The notes: generated by a model not told the origin, from the letters alone. A stretch of DNA of 64,000 bases from Pseudomonas sp. Leaf58 (GCF_003627215.1 NZ_CP032678.1:620001-684000), one strand, 5' to 3'; numbered from the stretch's first letter, positions 55,706 to 63,657 are shown. Made by a program: numbers and translations.

Positions 55706-57190
55706 TTACCTCTGGCAGTGCCAGTAAAAAACACCCGGCCAACTTGCTCTGACCGCAACGAAATACCAGTTGCCAGCGCCATCTCGGTAAATATAACCAG
55801 ATTCTTCCAGGCCAATTCCTGCGCCCCCACGCATGTTGCAGGTCGCCCAGGTGCTGTCGGCCATGAAACAGTGGTTTGCATTCCAACTACCTCCAGACTG
55901 GCATGATCCCGCCCGGTAATCAGTAAAGACCGGCTTTGAGGAAGCCCAAACGCCGTCCTTGCAAGAAATGGCCATGCCGCTGGCATTGCGACCAAGCAGG
56001 CCATTGGGAGCGCACCCCGCCCCTTCCACGGCGACACCACCAATTTCCACGTATTCATTGGCGCTTAGGCGCCCCCTGGATGTCACATTTTGAGCCGTCA
56101 CGCTCTGTGCGTTTACACTTTGAGCGACCAGCGCATTGACGTTCGAGGTGGCTGACGGATCTACGTAATACCCGGTGTTGTTCGAATCGTAGAAGATTTG
56201 CCCTAAAAGTGCTGATCCAGCAGAAACGTTCGTGCCGGCAGACACGGTGGTTGCCGCAGAAACCCCTCCGCCAGCGGCAATGTTCGATGTTGCAGTCACA
56301 TTTCCACCCGCATGGAGATTCGCTGATGCTACAACACTCCCCGCAACGTTTGCGCCATTATCCACGATCAGGTTATTGCGCACGCGGAGCTGACCAATAA
56401 TTTCAGTGTTCGTATCAATGACGACCCCTGCACCCGAGATAGCTGCAACCCCTGAGTTTCGTCCCAGGTACAAGGCTTCTGCTGCCAGATTCTGAATTCT
56501 TGAGGCACCGACAATCTGACGGTTGTTGCTGTCTGAGCTGTCAAAGGTCAATGGCGCATGCATGCTGTTGCCCCCATCGGTGCGCAGCCAGACATCCTGC
56601 GTCGCATTGTTGGAGGCCAGCATGGTGATGGTTGCATCCAATGGGTTTGAACTGAAGCTTGCATCGGTTGTGGTCGTGAACCCCGACCCCGTAGAGCCTG
56701 GCAGGTGACCAGCCGCTGCCGTGATTGCCGCAAGTCCAGCAAGGTCGGATCGCACCTGCAGGACACCCGCACTCAACATCTTGAAGGGTGAAGTGACGGA
56801 GGTAGCTGTGATCTTGCGATTCGGAGCTACACCGGTAACCTGGATGCTGGTGGACAGGCTGATAAAGCCTGGTTTGATAGGCGACACACTGGAGGCTGCG
56901 GGGAAGCTGCAGGGAAGATACTCTGCCCCCATGGCGAGCGTGCCGCCGCAGCTGGTGTTTTTTAGCCACGCAGTACCCGTCCGGGTACCTGCTCCAATGC
57001 TGTTATTGTTCGCCAGGTAATTGCGCACAGCATTGTTGTACTGGAATAGCTGGGCACCAAGCGTCTGCGCCTTGAGCTGCTCTAGCTCGGCCTGCTTGGA
57101 ATAAAAGGACAGCAGCATTCCTACAGACAGAAGCCCAATTACCAGCATCATTTCCAGCAGGGTCAGACCCCGTTGTTGGCGAAAGCTCAT
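55706..57190 (-). CDS. pilV: PilV-like type IV minor pilin/adhesin
   Basis: A 494-residue protein from MSFRQQRGLTLLEMMLVIGL. A short basic leader, prepilin cleavage site RG-LTLLE and a hydrophobic helix define a type IV prepilin. GGGGA lies 6 bases before the ATG. The long passenger is Ala/Ser/Thr/Asn-rich with beta-repeats, and carries the 'IFYDSNNTGYYVDPSATSNV' element common in PilV tips and phage fibres. The C-terminal ~80 residues are Cys/Trp-rich (CQSGGSWNANHCFMADSTWA). In plasmids PilV forms the tip of the thin conjugation pilus and selects recipients; in some the tip is switched by a shufflon. No recombinase or other pil genes are in the window. Confidence 0.82.
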   Translation of the reverse strand: MSFRQQRGLTLLEMMLVIGLLSVGMLLSFYSKQAELEQLKAQTLGAQLFQYNNAVRNYLANNNSIGAGTRTGTAWLKNTSCGGTLAMGAEYLPCSFPAASSVSPIKPGFISLSTSIQVTGVAPNRKITATSVTSPFKMLSAGVLQVRSDLAGLAAITAAAGHLPGSTGSGFTTTTDASFSSNPLDATITMLASNNATQDVWLRTDGGNSMHAPLTFDSSDSNNRQIVGASRIQNLAAEALYLGRNSGVAAISGAGVVIDTNTEIIGQLRVRNNLIVDNGANVAGSVVASANLHAGGNVTATSNIAAGGGVSAATTVSAGTNVSAGSALLGQIFYDSNNTGYYVDPSATSNVNALVAQSVNAQSVTAQNVTSRGRLSANEYVEIGGVAVEGAGCAPNGLLGRNASGMAISCKDGVWASSKPVFTDYRAGSCQSGGSWNANHCFMADSTWATCNMRGGAGIGLEESGYIYRDGAGNWYFVAVRASWPGVFYWHCQR

Positions 57191-57459
57191 TCCATTCCCC
57201 ATTTTTATTTTTAGGCTAAAAACTGGTGCATTTCGGGAGTTGTATAGACAGCAAAAACTCACTGCGACAGCCAGTCCCGGCGTAAAGCATGGCAATCAAA
57301 ATCATAGTCAGATGGTACGTTCGAGCGCCAGGGCCTGTCAATTTATATATAAATCGACTCATCACCGTTGGTCTGCTAGAGCCCTGCACTTCTGCAGGCA
57401 ACCTCAATTTCAACAGCCATGGAAATGGTTGCTAAAAGTTTCAGTTGCACATAGAAGGA

Positions 57460-58209
57460 TCACCCTAAGCAGTTGGGGTCGATCTCATTTAGGCGAAGGG
57501 AGGTCAAGGCGCGCCCTGGACGATGCTCTATGACTGTCCGGTGATTCAAACTGGCTTGCTCATACAGCCGGTCACAAAGCATCTTGCCGACCAGGGCTTC
57601 AACCATGGGCCTTGGCGCGATCCATGGGGAACCCAGGATATAGGGGTTCTCCTCTTCCGCCTTGTGGATCGCATAGGACAGCTTGACCCACGGATTATCT
57701 AGCGGGTCTTCATGTGGCAAAGGCTGCTCGAAATGCTCAGGGTTGGCACACAAGAACCGAGAGACGACGCGATCCAGCCAGATATCCTGCTCATTAAGGG
57801 CAAGCTCCCACCGCATGAATCGGTCAGTTGCAGCCCGTTCCGACGCCGATGAAATGGACTCACACCCCTGCTCGATACTCATGGTCGATAACGGTACCAC
57901 TTCGGCAAGCCGCTTCGGTGCAGCAGGCTTGGCCTCGATCGCGAAGGCATTGATGTAACCGTAGTCGCCCAGCGTCATCGCTGAGTTGTAGCCACCCTTG
58001 ACGGACAGAACAGCACCCAGCTTGAGTTTTTGCAGCAGGGCCAGATCATATTGGCCACGTAAAATGACCGGTGTGCCATACCCCGCCCATTTGGGTGGAT
58101 GGTCAAGCAGCTCGGCATTGACCTGAAAAGACCGATTTTCAATATCCAGGTGCGGCTCACTTTTCAGCTGCACATGTGCTCCAAGCAAGTTGAATTCGTA
58201 CTGAAGCAT
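57460..58209 (-). CDS. Hypothetical protein whose start abuts the TnpB element
   Basis: A 249-residue soluble protein, MLQYEFNLLGAHVQLKSEPH. The first half is beta-rich with a 'GTPVILRGQYDLALLQKLKL' segment, the second helical (DNPWVKLSYAIHKAEEENPY). The ribosome-binding site (GGAGGAAGTCAAC-ATG) is supplied by the right end of the neighbouring IS, so the insertion lies immediately before the start codon. It may be expressed from within the IS or only poorly. No family recognised. Confidence 0.6.
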   Translation of the reverse strand: MLQYEFNLLGAHVQLKSEPHLDIENRSFQVNAELLDHPPKWAGYGTPVILRGQYDLALLQKLKLGAVLSVKGGYNSAMTLGDYGYINAFAIEAKPAAPKRLAEVVPLSTMSIEQGCESISSASERAATDRFMRWELALNEQDIWLDRVVSRFLCANPEHFEQPLPHEDPLDNPWVKLSYAIHKAEEENPYILGSPWIAPRPMVEALVGKMLCDRLYEQASLNHRTVIEHRPGRALTSLRLNEIDPNCLG

Positions 58210-58400
58210 GTTGACTTCCTCCCCGCCCTAAAGAGCGGGGATTCCTTCTGCAAGCGCCTGAAGTCCCAGGCGGGCAATGTTTCGCGCAGCATTGACGTCG
58301 CGGTCATGAACCGAGCCGCAACTGCTGCATGTCCACTGCCTTATTCCAAGTCCGGCCCTACCTTTCGGACTGCTGGGCGGGTTAACGCCACAGCACGAGC
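58210..58400 (-). ncRNA. Predicted omega-RNA (reRNA) of TnpB
   Basis: TnpB uses a guide RNA made from the 3' end of its gene and the right end of the IS. Here that region ends with hairpin CCCCGC/GCGGGG (58221-58240). The guide would be the ~16-20 nt following position 58210 on the minus strand, i.e. the start of the 57460-58209 gene. Presence is inferred from the family; the 5' end is a rough guess. Confidence 0.35.
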
Positions 58401-59323
58401 ACGTTTGGGTTGAAAACGCTTCTTTGACCTCGGCAAACACCACTCCCTGCCTCATGGCCTTGTACTGGAGCTGTGTTCGGAACGTTGTCCAGGCCACATC
58501 GAGCACGGACTTGGCCATGCTGGTTTTGGCCAGGGCACTGGCGTTCACGTTGCCAACGAAGATGGCGGCATGATTTTTCACCAGAGCGGCGGTTTCCTTG
58601 TGAAGGGCATCTTTGCGCTGGTTGGCGATGCGGGCGTGGATTGCCCGCACCCGTTTCTTTTTTCTGGCTCGCTGAGCGATACCCAGCGCTGCCTGGGCCT
58701 CGCGGTAGCACCGCCTGGGCTCGAAGGTATGGCCATGGGAATACGTGGCCAGGGTCTTGAGTCCGAGGTCGATGCCTACGACCGATGAGCCAAGAGGCAC
58801 CCGCTTCTCCTCGACCTCGACCCTGACCGACACGTTGAGGTACCAGCGTCCTCGCGAATCCTCATTGAAGCTACCGGCTTTCAAGGTGTACTTCGACAGC
58901 CCGTAGGAATCCCATAGGCCTATATTGATGCCGTTGAAACGCACCTGGCCATTTCGATAGGTGACGGCGCGGGCCTTGAAGGGCACCCCAGCCCAGCGAA
59001 TATTTGGGGGATTTTCGGTCGCTGGCCCGCCAATTGAGGCGCTGGCGCTTGAATTGTCGAAGTCTGGTGGCGAACTCTTCGCAGACCTGCTGCTGAGTGG
59101 CGGAGCCGATGGTCACGCCTTCGCATTTTGAAAAGCCGTTGGTGAGTTTTTGCAGATCGAACCCGGAAAGCCAGGTCTTCGGTTTGTTGCAATAGCGTTT
59201 GAGGCTGCGAAATTGTGTTTCGTTACAGAAATTCCAGACCTGGTTGACGTCGCGAGCCATCGCAAGCATCGCCTTGGCATGCTTGTCCTTGATCCGCAGT
59301 TTTAGGGTCTTGGTAATTTCCAT
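58228..59323 (-). pseudogene. tnpB: tnpB RNA-guided nuclease gene, frameshifted
   Basis: Two frames join into one TnpB. The N-terminal part is MEITKTLKLRIKDKHAKAML to PKYSLGW (59323 to ~58990). The C-terminal part is VPFKARAVTYRNGQVRF to AEGIPAL. One extra G in the GGGG run (plus strand C at 58986-58989) breaks the frame; removal reads SLGWVPFKA, the normal TnpB junction. RuvC-I is GIDLGLKTLAT, the zinc finger CSCCG...CSSCG, and RuvC-III DRDVNAARN. The usual RuvC-II Glu (VVEDL) is FVGNV here, while EVKEAFSTQTCSCCG offers a Glu at the relocated position known from some TnpB groups. The stop lies within the right-end hairpin. Confidence 0.8.
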
Positions 59324-59511
59324 GGAGGAAATGTAGCACGTATTGACTTGTCGGTGTAATTTCGAAGACCAATTCAACTACGGTCGCCTACAGCGACTGT
59401 GCTCTTGACCCTGGGGCTGAACCCCGAGGCTTCTCGCACATCTGGTGAGCCCTGCTGAAACCACTGTTCCCCCATTGTCGCTATAAGCATCCCCTACTGC
59501 AAAGCTCAACG

Positions 59512-61136
59512 CTAACCCGCAACGATTAGCGCCTTCACCTCATCAAGGCTCAGTCCATGGGATGCCAGGAAGTCCCTGGCGCGCTGTGACGGGTTTTTCC
59601 CCACATCCTTGCCGTAGACACGCCTGCCCAGGTCTGCATTGCTCGTAGCCGCCCTACAATGCTTCAGCACCGCCAGCAGCTGCCCTCTCTCGAAATCGTT
59701 CAGCGAATTTCCGGGCAAGACCTGCTCGACGAGATCCTCAGTTGCATGCGCAGCATGGGGCTTGCCCCTGGCCGACCACAGCGCTGTCAGCATGCCAATC
59801 TCATCCTCGACCAGGTCGAGAGTGATCACCCCATTATCACTCAGGGTGACCATGCGCTCGACCGAGGAGACGAGGTCGCGAAAGTTTCCTGCCCAGATGG
59901 CCTGTTCACTGCGAGCAAACGAAAGGTATGCGGGCGTGCACCACCCACGAACTGGTAATGCACCTGATCCTTCTCGCTAAGCTTGGCCAACTCAAAATCA
60001 AGGTTGGGCTCGATATCCTCACGCCGCTCGGACAGCCCTGGGAGGGTAAATGTCCAAGTGTTGATCCGGGCTAACAGGTCGGCGCGGAACAAACCCAGCT
60101 CCACGCACTCATTCAAATCGCGATTGGTGCCGACAATCAGTTCGAAATCACTGTTGACGGCCTTGTCAGCCCCCACCGGGAAGAACGATTTGTCTTCAAG
60201 GGCATGGAGCAGCATAGCCTGCACATCTTCAGCGAGCTCACCAATCTCATCCAGAAAGAGCATGCCGCCGTTAGCCTTTTTCAGCATCCCGTCACGGCTT
60301 TCCATGGCCCCGGTGAAAGCGCCCTTTTTGTGACCAAACAGCGTCGACATGACCGTATCGCCACGCAGCGTTGCACAGTTGACCTCCACAAAAGGGCCTT
60401 CCAGCCGCTTCAGGGAGCGCCTGGTGTCATTCTTGACCTTGTATACCCTGCGGGCCATCGCGGTCTTGCCGGCGCCCGTAGGCCCCATCAGCACAAGAGG
60501 GCTGCTGGAGCGCGACGCAATCTTCAGCAGCTTGCTGATCATCGTGTTGAAGGCACTGTTTTGCGTGTCAATCCCGTTCTTGAGGGCGCGCTCTTCCTTC
60601 ACCACCTGCGAGCGTGTGCGCCGCATGATCTTGTCGTACTGAGGCAAGGAAAGATCCAGGATGGAAATCTTCGATGCGTGGTTTTCACTGTCCCGATCAG
60701 GGCCAACCTGAGCAAGCTTGGCTGGCCAGATGTTGGACTCGCAGACACGGTACGCCGCGATCTGCATTACATGGGTGCCGGTACTGAGGTTCAGGTAGTA
60801 GTTGTTCTCAGGTAGGAAGTTAGCCCTTTCGCCAATGCTGATCATCAAGTCGAAGCACTTGGCCAGGTCATAATGGGCGTTCTCGTCGTGTGTGTTGAGA
60901 TCGACCGGGAGCAGCTCGACCTCGAAACCTTCGCGCACCGCCAGGTCGCGTGCATCCTGAGCCACGATTTCCGCCAATGCCTGGTGGCGCTGATCGAACA
61001 TCAACACCAGCGTGTCGATCACGAAATCAACCGACTGGGCAATGCCGACGTTGGGGCGCCAGCGATGCAGACGCTTCTCGGTAAATCCCCCGTCCAACTG
61101 CGTGCCCAGGAAGCTGTACATGATATTTTTCGACAT
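59512..61136 (-). pseudogene. rtcR: RtcR sigma-54 activator of RNA-damage response, frameshifted
   Basis: Start MSKNIMYSFLGTQLDGG is typical of RtcR. Residues ~1-185 are the RtcR/CARF-type sensor domain, reported to bind 2',3'-cyclic-phosphate RNA ends. AAA+ motifs follow: Walker A GPTGAGKT (218-225), the sigma-54 loop GAFTGA (272-277) and Walker B GMLFLDEIGE (291-300). After ARP near 59,935 the frame is lost. In the next frame the expected RtcR sequence resumes (SFARSEQAIWAGNFRDLVSS) and runs on to 59512 with the C-terminal DNA-binding part. One missing base in the run at 59931-59935 explains it. It is divergent from rsr, its presumed target. Confidence 0.85.
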
Positions 61137-61170
61137 ACGGTACACCGTAGCATTCTACATAATACCGTAG
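61136..61170. promoter_or_regulatory. Repeated (T)ACCGTAG elements in the rtcR leader
   Basis: TACGGTA (61136), ACCGTAG (61144) and ACCGTAG (61164) are spaced so that the first two form an inverted pair and the last two a direct repeat 20 bases apart, about two helical turns. They lie ~100 bases upstream of the sigma-54 promoter, where an enhancer site would be expected. Candidate RtcR-binding sites. Confidence 0.4.
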
Positions 61171-61259
61171 ATAATAGGGCGCTTTTGTGTTGAGGTCAAT
61201 TCAGGCCGAACCCGACCTCTGCCAATGATTACGCGGGCTCCAAAGAAATTTTGAAAAGT

Positions 61260-61275
61260 TGGCACGCCTTTTTCT
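61260..61275 (+). promoter_or_regulatory. Sigma-54 promoter of rsr
   Basis: TGGCACGCCTTTTTCT matches the sigma-54 consensus TGGCACG-N4-TTGC(A/T) at all defined positions except G-14 (T here). It lies 62 bases upstream of the rsr start and downstream of the divergent rtcR gene, as expected for an RtcR-activated operon. Confidence 0.75.
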
Positions 61276-61336
61276 AGGGATTAGGGGAAATCGTCAAATA
61301 GTCCGGGTCGCCGGAATGAACAAGGAGCAACACCTC

Positions 61337-62860
61337 ATGGCTAACAAGAAAATTTTCGCGTCGGCGGCTGCAGTGCAAAACCACGCGGGCGGCAAGGCAT
61401 TCGGTAAATCCGATGAACAAGCCCTCGTCCAATATGTGATGACGGGCACCTTTAACGACACCTTCTACGTCACAGGCGAGTCGCAGCTGACTGAAGTGCT
61501 GGCGCGGGCCAGCCAGGTGCCGGATGAATTCCTGGCTAAGCTCGCGATCTATGGCCGTGAGAAGGGCATGATGAAAGACATGCCAGCATTGCTGTGCGCC
61601 CTCCTGGTAGCCCGTGGCAGCGGGCACAGCGAAGCGGTGTTCAAGCGCGTGATCGATAACGCCCGCATGCTGCGCAACTTCGTGCAGATGTTGCGCTCCG
61701 GTGTCGTCGGACGCAAATCGCTGGGATCGCGGGCTAAGCGTTTGGTTAAGGGCTTTATTGCATCACTGAACGACTACGCGTTGTGGGAAGCCTCGGTGGG
61801 CAATGCCCCGAGTCTGGTGGATGTGATGAAGCTGGCACACCCGAAAGCCAAGGATGAGCGTCGAAATGCTCTGTACGCCTATGTCATGGGTAAGCCTGTG
61901 GATGCTGCGCTGCTGCCGGATTTCATCCGCGAGTATGAGGCATTCCTGGCAGGTAAGTCGAAAGCAGCACCACTACGCGCACCGTTCCAGAAGCTGACAG
62001 CCCTGCCACTCGGCACTGAAGACTGGATGCGCATCGCAACCAATGCGCGCTGGACGATGACACGGATCAACCTGAACACCTTTGCCCGGCACGGGGTGCT
62101 GCGCAACCCACAGATGATTTCCATGATCGCCGAACGCCTGGCGGATCGCGAGCAAATCATCCAGGCGCGGGCGTTCCCGTACCAGCTGATGACCGCCATG
62201 CTCAACATTGGGGATGAAGTGCCTGGTGAAATTCGCGCCGCCCTGGAAAAGGCTATGCAGGTCGCCCTGGAAAACGTACCCGCTTTCGACGACGACTCGC
62301 TGGTGCTGGCGATTGACGTCTCCGGTTCGATGGGTAACCCGGTGACTGGGCGCCAAAAAGGCGCTACGAGCAAGGTGACCTGCCTGGATGCTGCCGCACT
62401 GATCGGGGCCGCACTGCGCGCCAAAAACCCCTCGGCGAAAATCCTGGCATTCGAGTATGGGTGCCGCGAAGTGGTGGTGCCGCACGACTGCAAAGTCATG
62501 ACGATTGCGCAAAAGATCAAGGCGTACCACGGCGGCGGCACCAATTGCGGGAGCGTGATCCAGTACCTGCTCGATCACGGCATCAAGACCAACAACCTGA
62601 TCCTCGTGTCGGATAACGAGAGCTGGGCTGATGACTACCGGTCTGACCTGTCGACCTTGTGGGCGAAATACAAGCGCGATTGCGCACCGGAGGCGCGAAT
62701 GATCAACCTGGATATCACGCCCAACCCATATTCGGTGAACGCCAAGCGTGCCGATACACTCATGGTCGGCGGATTCTCCGACGACGTATTCGCCGTGATG
62801 AAAGCCTTCCTGGCGGGCAATACGGATCAGGTTGATGCGGTGAAGGCCGTGGAGATCTAG
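61337..62860 (+). CDS. rsr: Ro60/TROVE-domain RNA-binding protein (Rsr)
   Basis: A 507-residue protein with AAGGAG 9 bases before the ATG at 61337. Residues ~15-320 are the TROVE HEAT-repeat ring (ALVQYVMTGTFNDTFYVTGE; 'ALLCALLVARGSGHSEAVFK'; RWTMTRINLNTFARHGVL). Residues ~322-505 are a von Willebrand A domain with a complete MIDAS (DVSGS, 327-331; GGGTNCGS later). Ro60 rings bind misfolded RNA ends in the hole and Y RNAs on the outer face, and in bacteria assist RNases in decay under stress. Divergent rtcR, the sigma-54 promoter and the downstream hairpin array make a damage-inducible RNP locus. RtcA/RtcB genes are not in the window. Confidence 0.92.
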   Translation: MANKKIFASAAAVQNHAGGKAFGKSDEQALVQYVMTGTFNDTFYVTGESQLTEVLARASQVPDEFLAKLAIYGREKGMMKDMPALLCALLVARGSGHSEAVFKRVIDNARMLRNFVQMLRSGVVGRKSLGSRAKRLVKGFIASLNDYALWEASVGNAPSLVDVMKLAHPKAKDERRNALYAYVMGKPVDAALLPDFIREYEAFLAGKSKAAPLRAPFQKLTALPLGTEDWMRIATNARWTMTRINLNTFARHGVLRNPQMISMIAERLADREQIIQARAFPYQLMTAMLNIGDEVPGEIRAALEKAMQVALENVPAFDDDSLVLAIDVSGSMGNPVTGRQKGATSKVTCLDAAALIGAALRAKNPSAKILAFEYGCREVVVPHDCKVMTIAQKIKAYHGGGTNCGSVIQYLLDHGIKTNNLILVSDNESWADDYRSDLSTLWAKYKRDCAPEARMINLDITPNPYSVNAKRADTLMVGGFSDDVFAVMKAFLAGNTDQVDAVKAVEI

Positions 62861-62895
62861 GTGCATTTCGTACCACGTAGTACACTACAGCATGA

Positions 62896-62919
62896 GCAGC
62901 ATTTCCCTCTAAATGCTGC
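62896..62919 (+). other. Hairpin between rsr and the RNA array
   Basis: GCAGCATTT-CCCTCT-AAATGCTGC is a perfect 9-bp stem 36 bases after the rsr stop. There is no U tract after it. It could end or stabilise the rsr mRNA. Confidence 0.5.
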
Positions 62920-62977
62920 GTATTGCTGTGTTGTTTGCCAATCAGCGTCAAAATTAATCGAAATTCGAAAAAAGATG

Positions 62978-63006
62978 TTGACGTAATTTGAGGCAAGTAG
63001 TACAGT
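62978..63006 (+). promoter_or_regulatory. Sigma-70-type promoter for the hairpin RNA array
   Basis: TTGACG (62978-62983) and TACAGT (63001-63006) are separated by exactly 17 bases. The predicted start (~63012-63014) coincides with the first base of hairpin H1, which supports both the promoter and the RNA. The array could therefore be made independently of rsr induction. Confidence 0.7.
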
Positions 63007-63012
63007 AGTTTC

Positions 63013-63086
63013 AAGGTCAGCGAATGCCTGCAGCGGTCTACATCTGATAACTGTAATGACTCTGCAAATCCGTTGTCGCCAACCTT
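63013..63086 (+). ncRNA. Y-like hairpin H1
   Basis: Outer stem AAGGT..GCGA / TCGC..ACCTT with a 2-base mismatch, inner stem TGCAG(C)GGTC / GACTCTGCA, loop starting TACATCTG, 3' internal loop ending CCGTTG. GAATGCC is the conserved motif. Confidence 0.65.
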
Positions 63087-63087
63087 A

Positions 63088-63143
63088 AGCCAGATGCCGG
63101 TGGGTCTACATCGTATTGAACGACTCACCACCTTTTGCTGGCT
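63088..63143 (+). ncRNA. Y-like hairpin H2
   Basis: Outer stem AGCCAG / CTGGCT, motif ATGCC, inner stem GGTGGGTC / GACTCACC (one G-T pair), loop TACATCGTATTGAAC, 3' internal loop ACCTTTTG. Confidence 0.7.
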
Positions 63144-63193
63144 CCCATTTTCAAAACCCCGCGCCACGGCGAGGGGAAACGGCTTCAAAAGTT

Positions 63194-63259
63194 TGAATCG
63201 AATGCTGGGTCGGGACTACATCATTTGGGATAAAACGTCTCCCCGTTTTTGTCGATTCA
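63194..63259 (+). ncRNA. Y-like hairpin H3
   Basis: Outer stem TGAATCGA / TCGATTCA (8 bp), motif ATGCT, inner stem CGGGA(C) / (GT)CTCCCCG with bulges, loop beginning CTACATCATTT, 3' internal loop TTTTTG. Confidence 0.65.
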
Positions 63260-63261
63260 TA

Positions 63262-63315
63262 GCCAGATGCCGGTGGGTCTACATTGCATACGATCACTCA
63301 CCACCTCTTGCTGGC
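63262..63315 (+). ncRNA. Y-like hairpin H4
   Basis: Near copy of H2: outer stem GCCAG / CTGGC, motif ATGCC, inner stem GGTGGGT / ACTCACC. The loop differs after CTACATT while the stems are kept, as expected for a selected structure. Confidence 0.7.
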
Positions 63316-63360
63316 ACCCTTTCAGCCTGGCGCGTAGCGACAGGATTGCGTTTCCAAGTT

Positions 63361-63429
63361 TGAGTCGAATGCCGGGTTCGGGACTACATCATTTTGAGAT
63401 CCATGTCTCCCCCATTTCTTGTCGACTCA
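63361..63429 (+). ncRNA. Y-like hairpin H5
   Basis: Counterpart of H3 with a compensatory change in the outer stem (TGAGTCGA / TCGACTCA; A-T to G-C). Motif ATGCC, inner stem GGGA(C) / (GT)CTCCC, loop CTACATCATTTTG, 3' internal loop ATTTCTTG. Confidence 0.68.
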
Positions 63430-63431
63430 TC

Positions 63432-63494
63432 GGTCAGATGCCGAGTATGCCTACATCTTTTAAATGTCCCGGCATGCTCATCCCTTTGCTGACC
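63432..63494 (+). ncRNA. Y-like hairpin H6
   Basis: Outer stem GGTCAG / CTGACC, motif ATGCC, inner stem GAGTATGCC / GGCATGCTC (9 bp, one wobble), loop starting TACATCTTTT, 3' internal loop CCCTTTG. The stem sequences differ from H2 and H4 but the plan is identical. Confidence 0.7.
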
Positions 63495-63505
63495 ACCCTC
63501 CCCGA

Positions 63506-63531
63506 ACAGCCGGCTTACCGGCTGTTTTTTT
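63506..63531 (+). terminator. Rho-independent terminator of the RNA array
   Basis: ACAGCCGG-CTTA-CCGGCTGT, a perfect GC-rich stem with a run of seven Ts, 12 bases after H6. Confidence 0.9.
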
Positions 63532-63657
63532 ATGCGCCTGATTTGCTGCCAGGCAGCTCCGGCGCCAGCCTGGCCACAGCTACATATAGATCCCTTGCCT
63601 GCAGGCCCGCATTAACCGATGCTAGGTCTTATCTCAACGCCACGGTGGAGTTTCGTT

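Larger units (their letters stand above)
58210..59400 (-). mobile_element. IS200/IS605-group (IS1341-type) element with tnpB only
   Basis: The element consists of tnpB and non-coding ends; no tnpA is present. Its right end is recognisable as the typical TnpB-associated 3' terminus: AATCCCCGCTCTTTAGGGCG followed by GGGAGGAAGTCAAC on the minus strand, with a GC hairpin. The left boundary is not certain; I place it near 59,400, about 80 bases upstream of the tnpB start. Without TnpA it could move only with help in trans. Confidence 0.65.
63088..63434 (+). repeat. Tandem duplication of a ~173-base unit within the RNA array
   Basis: Unit 1 (H2+H3, 63088-63260) and unit 2 (H4+H5, 63261-63433) align over their whole length, most strongly in the hairpins, less in the ~50-base spacers. 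H1 and H6 look like more diverged flanking halves of such units. Confidence 0.7.
63013..63531 (+). ncRNA. Array of six Y-RNA-like hairpins downstream of rsr
   Basis: Six stem-loops (H1-H6) share one plan: outer stem, 5' internal-loop motif (A/G)ATGC(C/T), inner stem, loop beginning CTACAT, returning inner stem, a T-rich 3' internal loop ending TTG, and outer stem. ATGC and CTACAT are present in all six and are mutually complementary in part (ATG/CAT). Outer stems covary: GCCAG/CTGGC (H2, H4), GGTCAG/CTGACC (H6), GAATCGA/TCGATTC (H3), GAGTCGA/TCGACTC (H5). Promoter and terminator frame the array. Ro60 genes in bacteria are commonly followed by Y RNA genes, so these are candidate Rsr-binding RNAs, as one transcript or processed units. 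Confidence 0.75.

Noticed and set aside
55507..57190. A shufflon at the 3' end of pilV
   Set aside because: I found neither sfx-like repeats nor a recombinase gene. Only one C-terminus is visible.
61973..62866. 297-codon minus-strand frame opposite rsr
   Set aside because: It is antisense to a well-conserved TROVE/vWA gene, and its composition reflects codon bias of the other strand.
63190..63210. tRNA T-loop-like string (GTTTGAATCGAATGC) in the RNA array
   Set aside because: It lies in the outer stem and internal loop of hairpin H3. No acceptor, D or anticodon arms could be drawn around it.
63013..63494. The repeat array read as a CRISPR
   Set aside because: Repeats are degenerate, alternate in spacing (~65-70 and ~105 bases), form covarying hairpins, and no cas gene is present. 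A Ro60-associated RNA array fits better.
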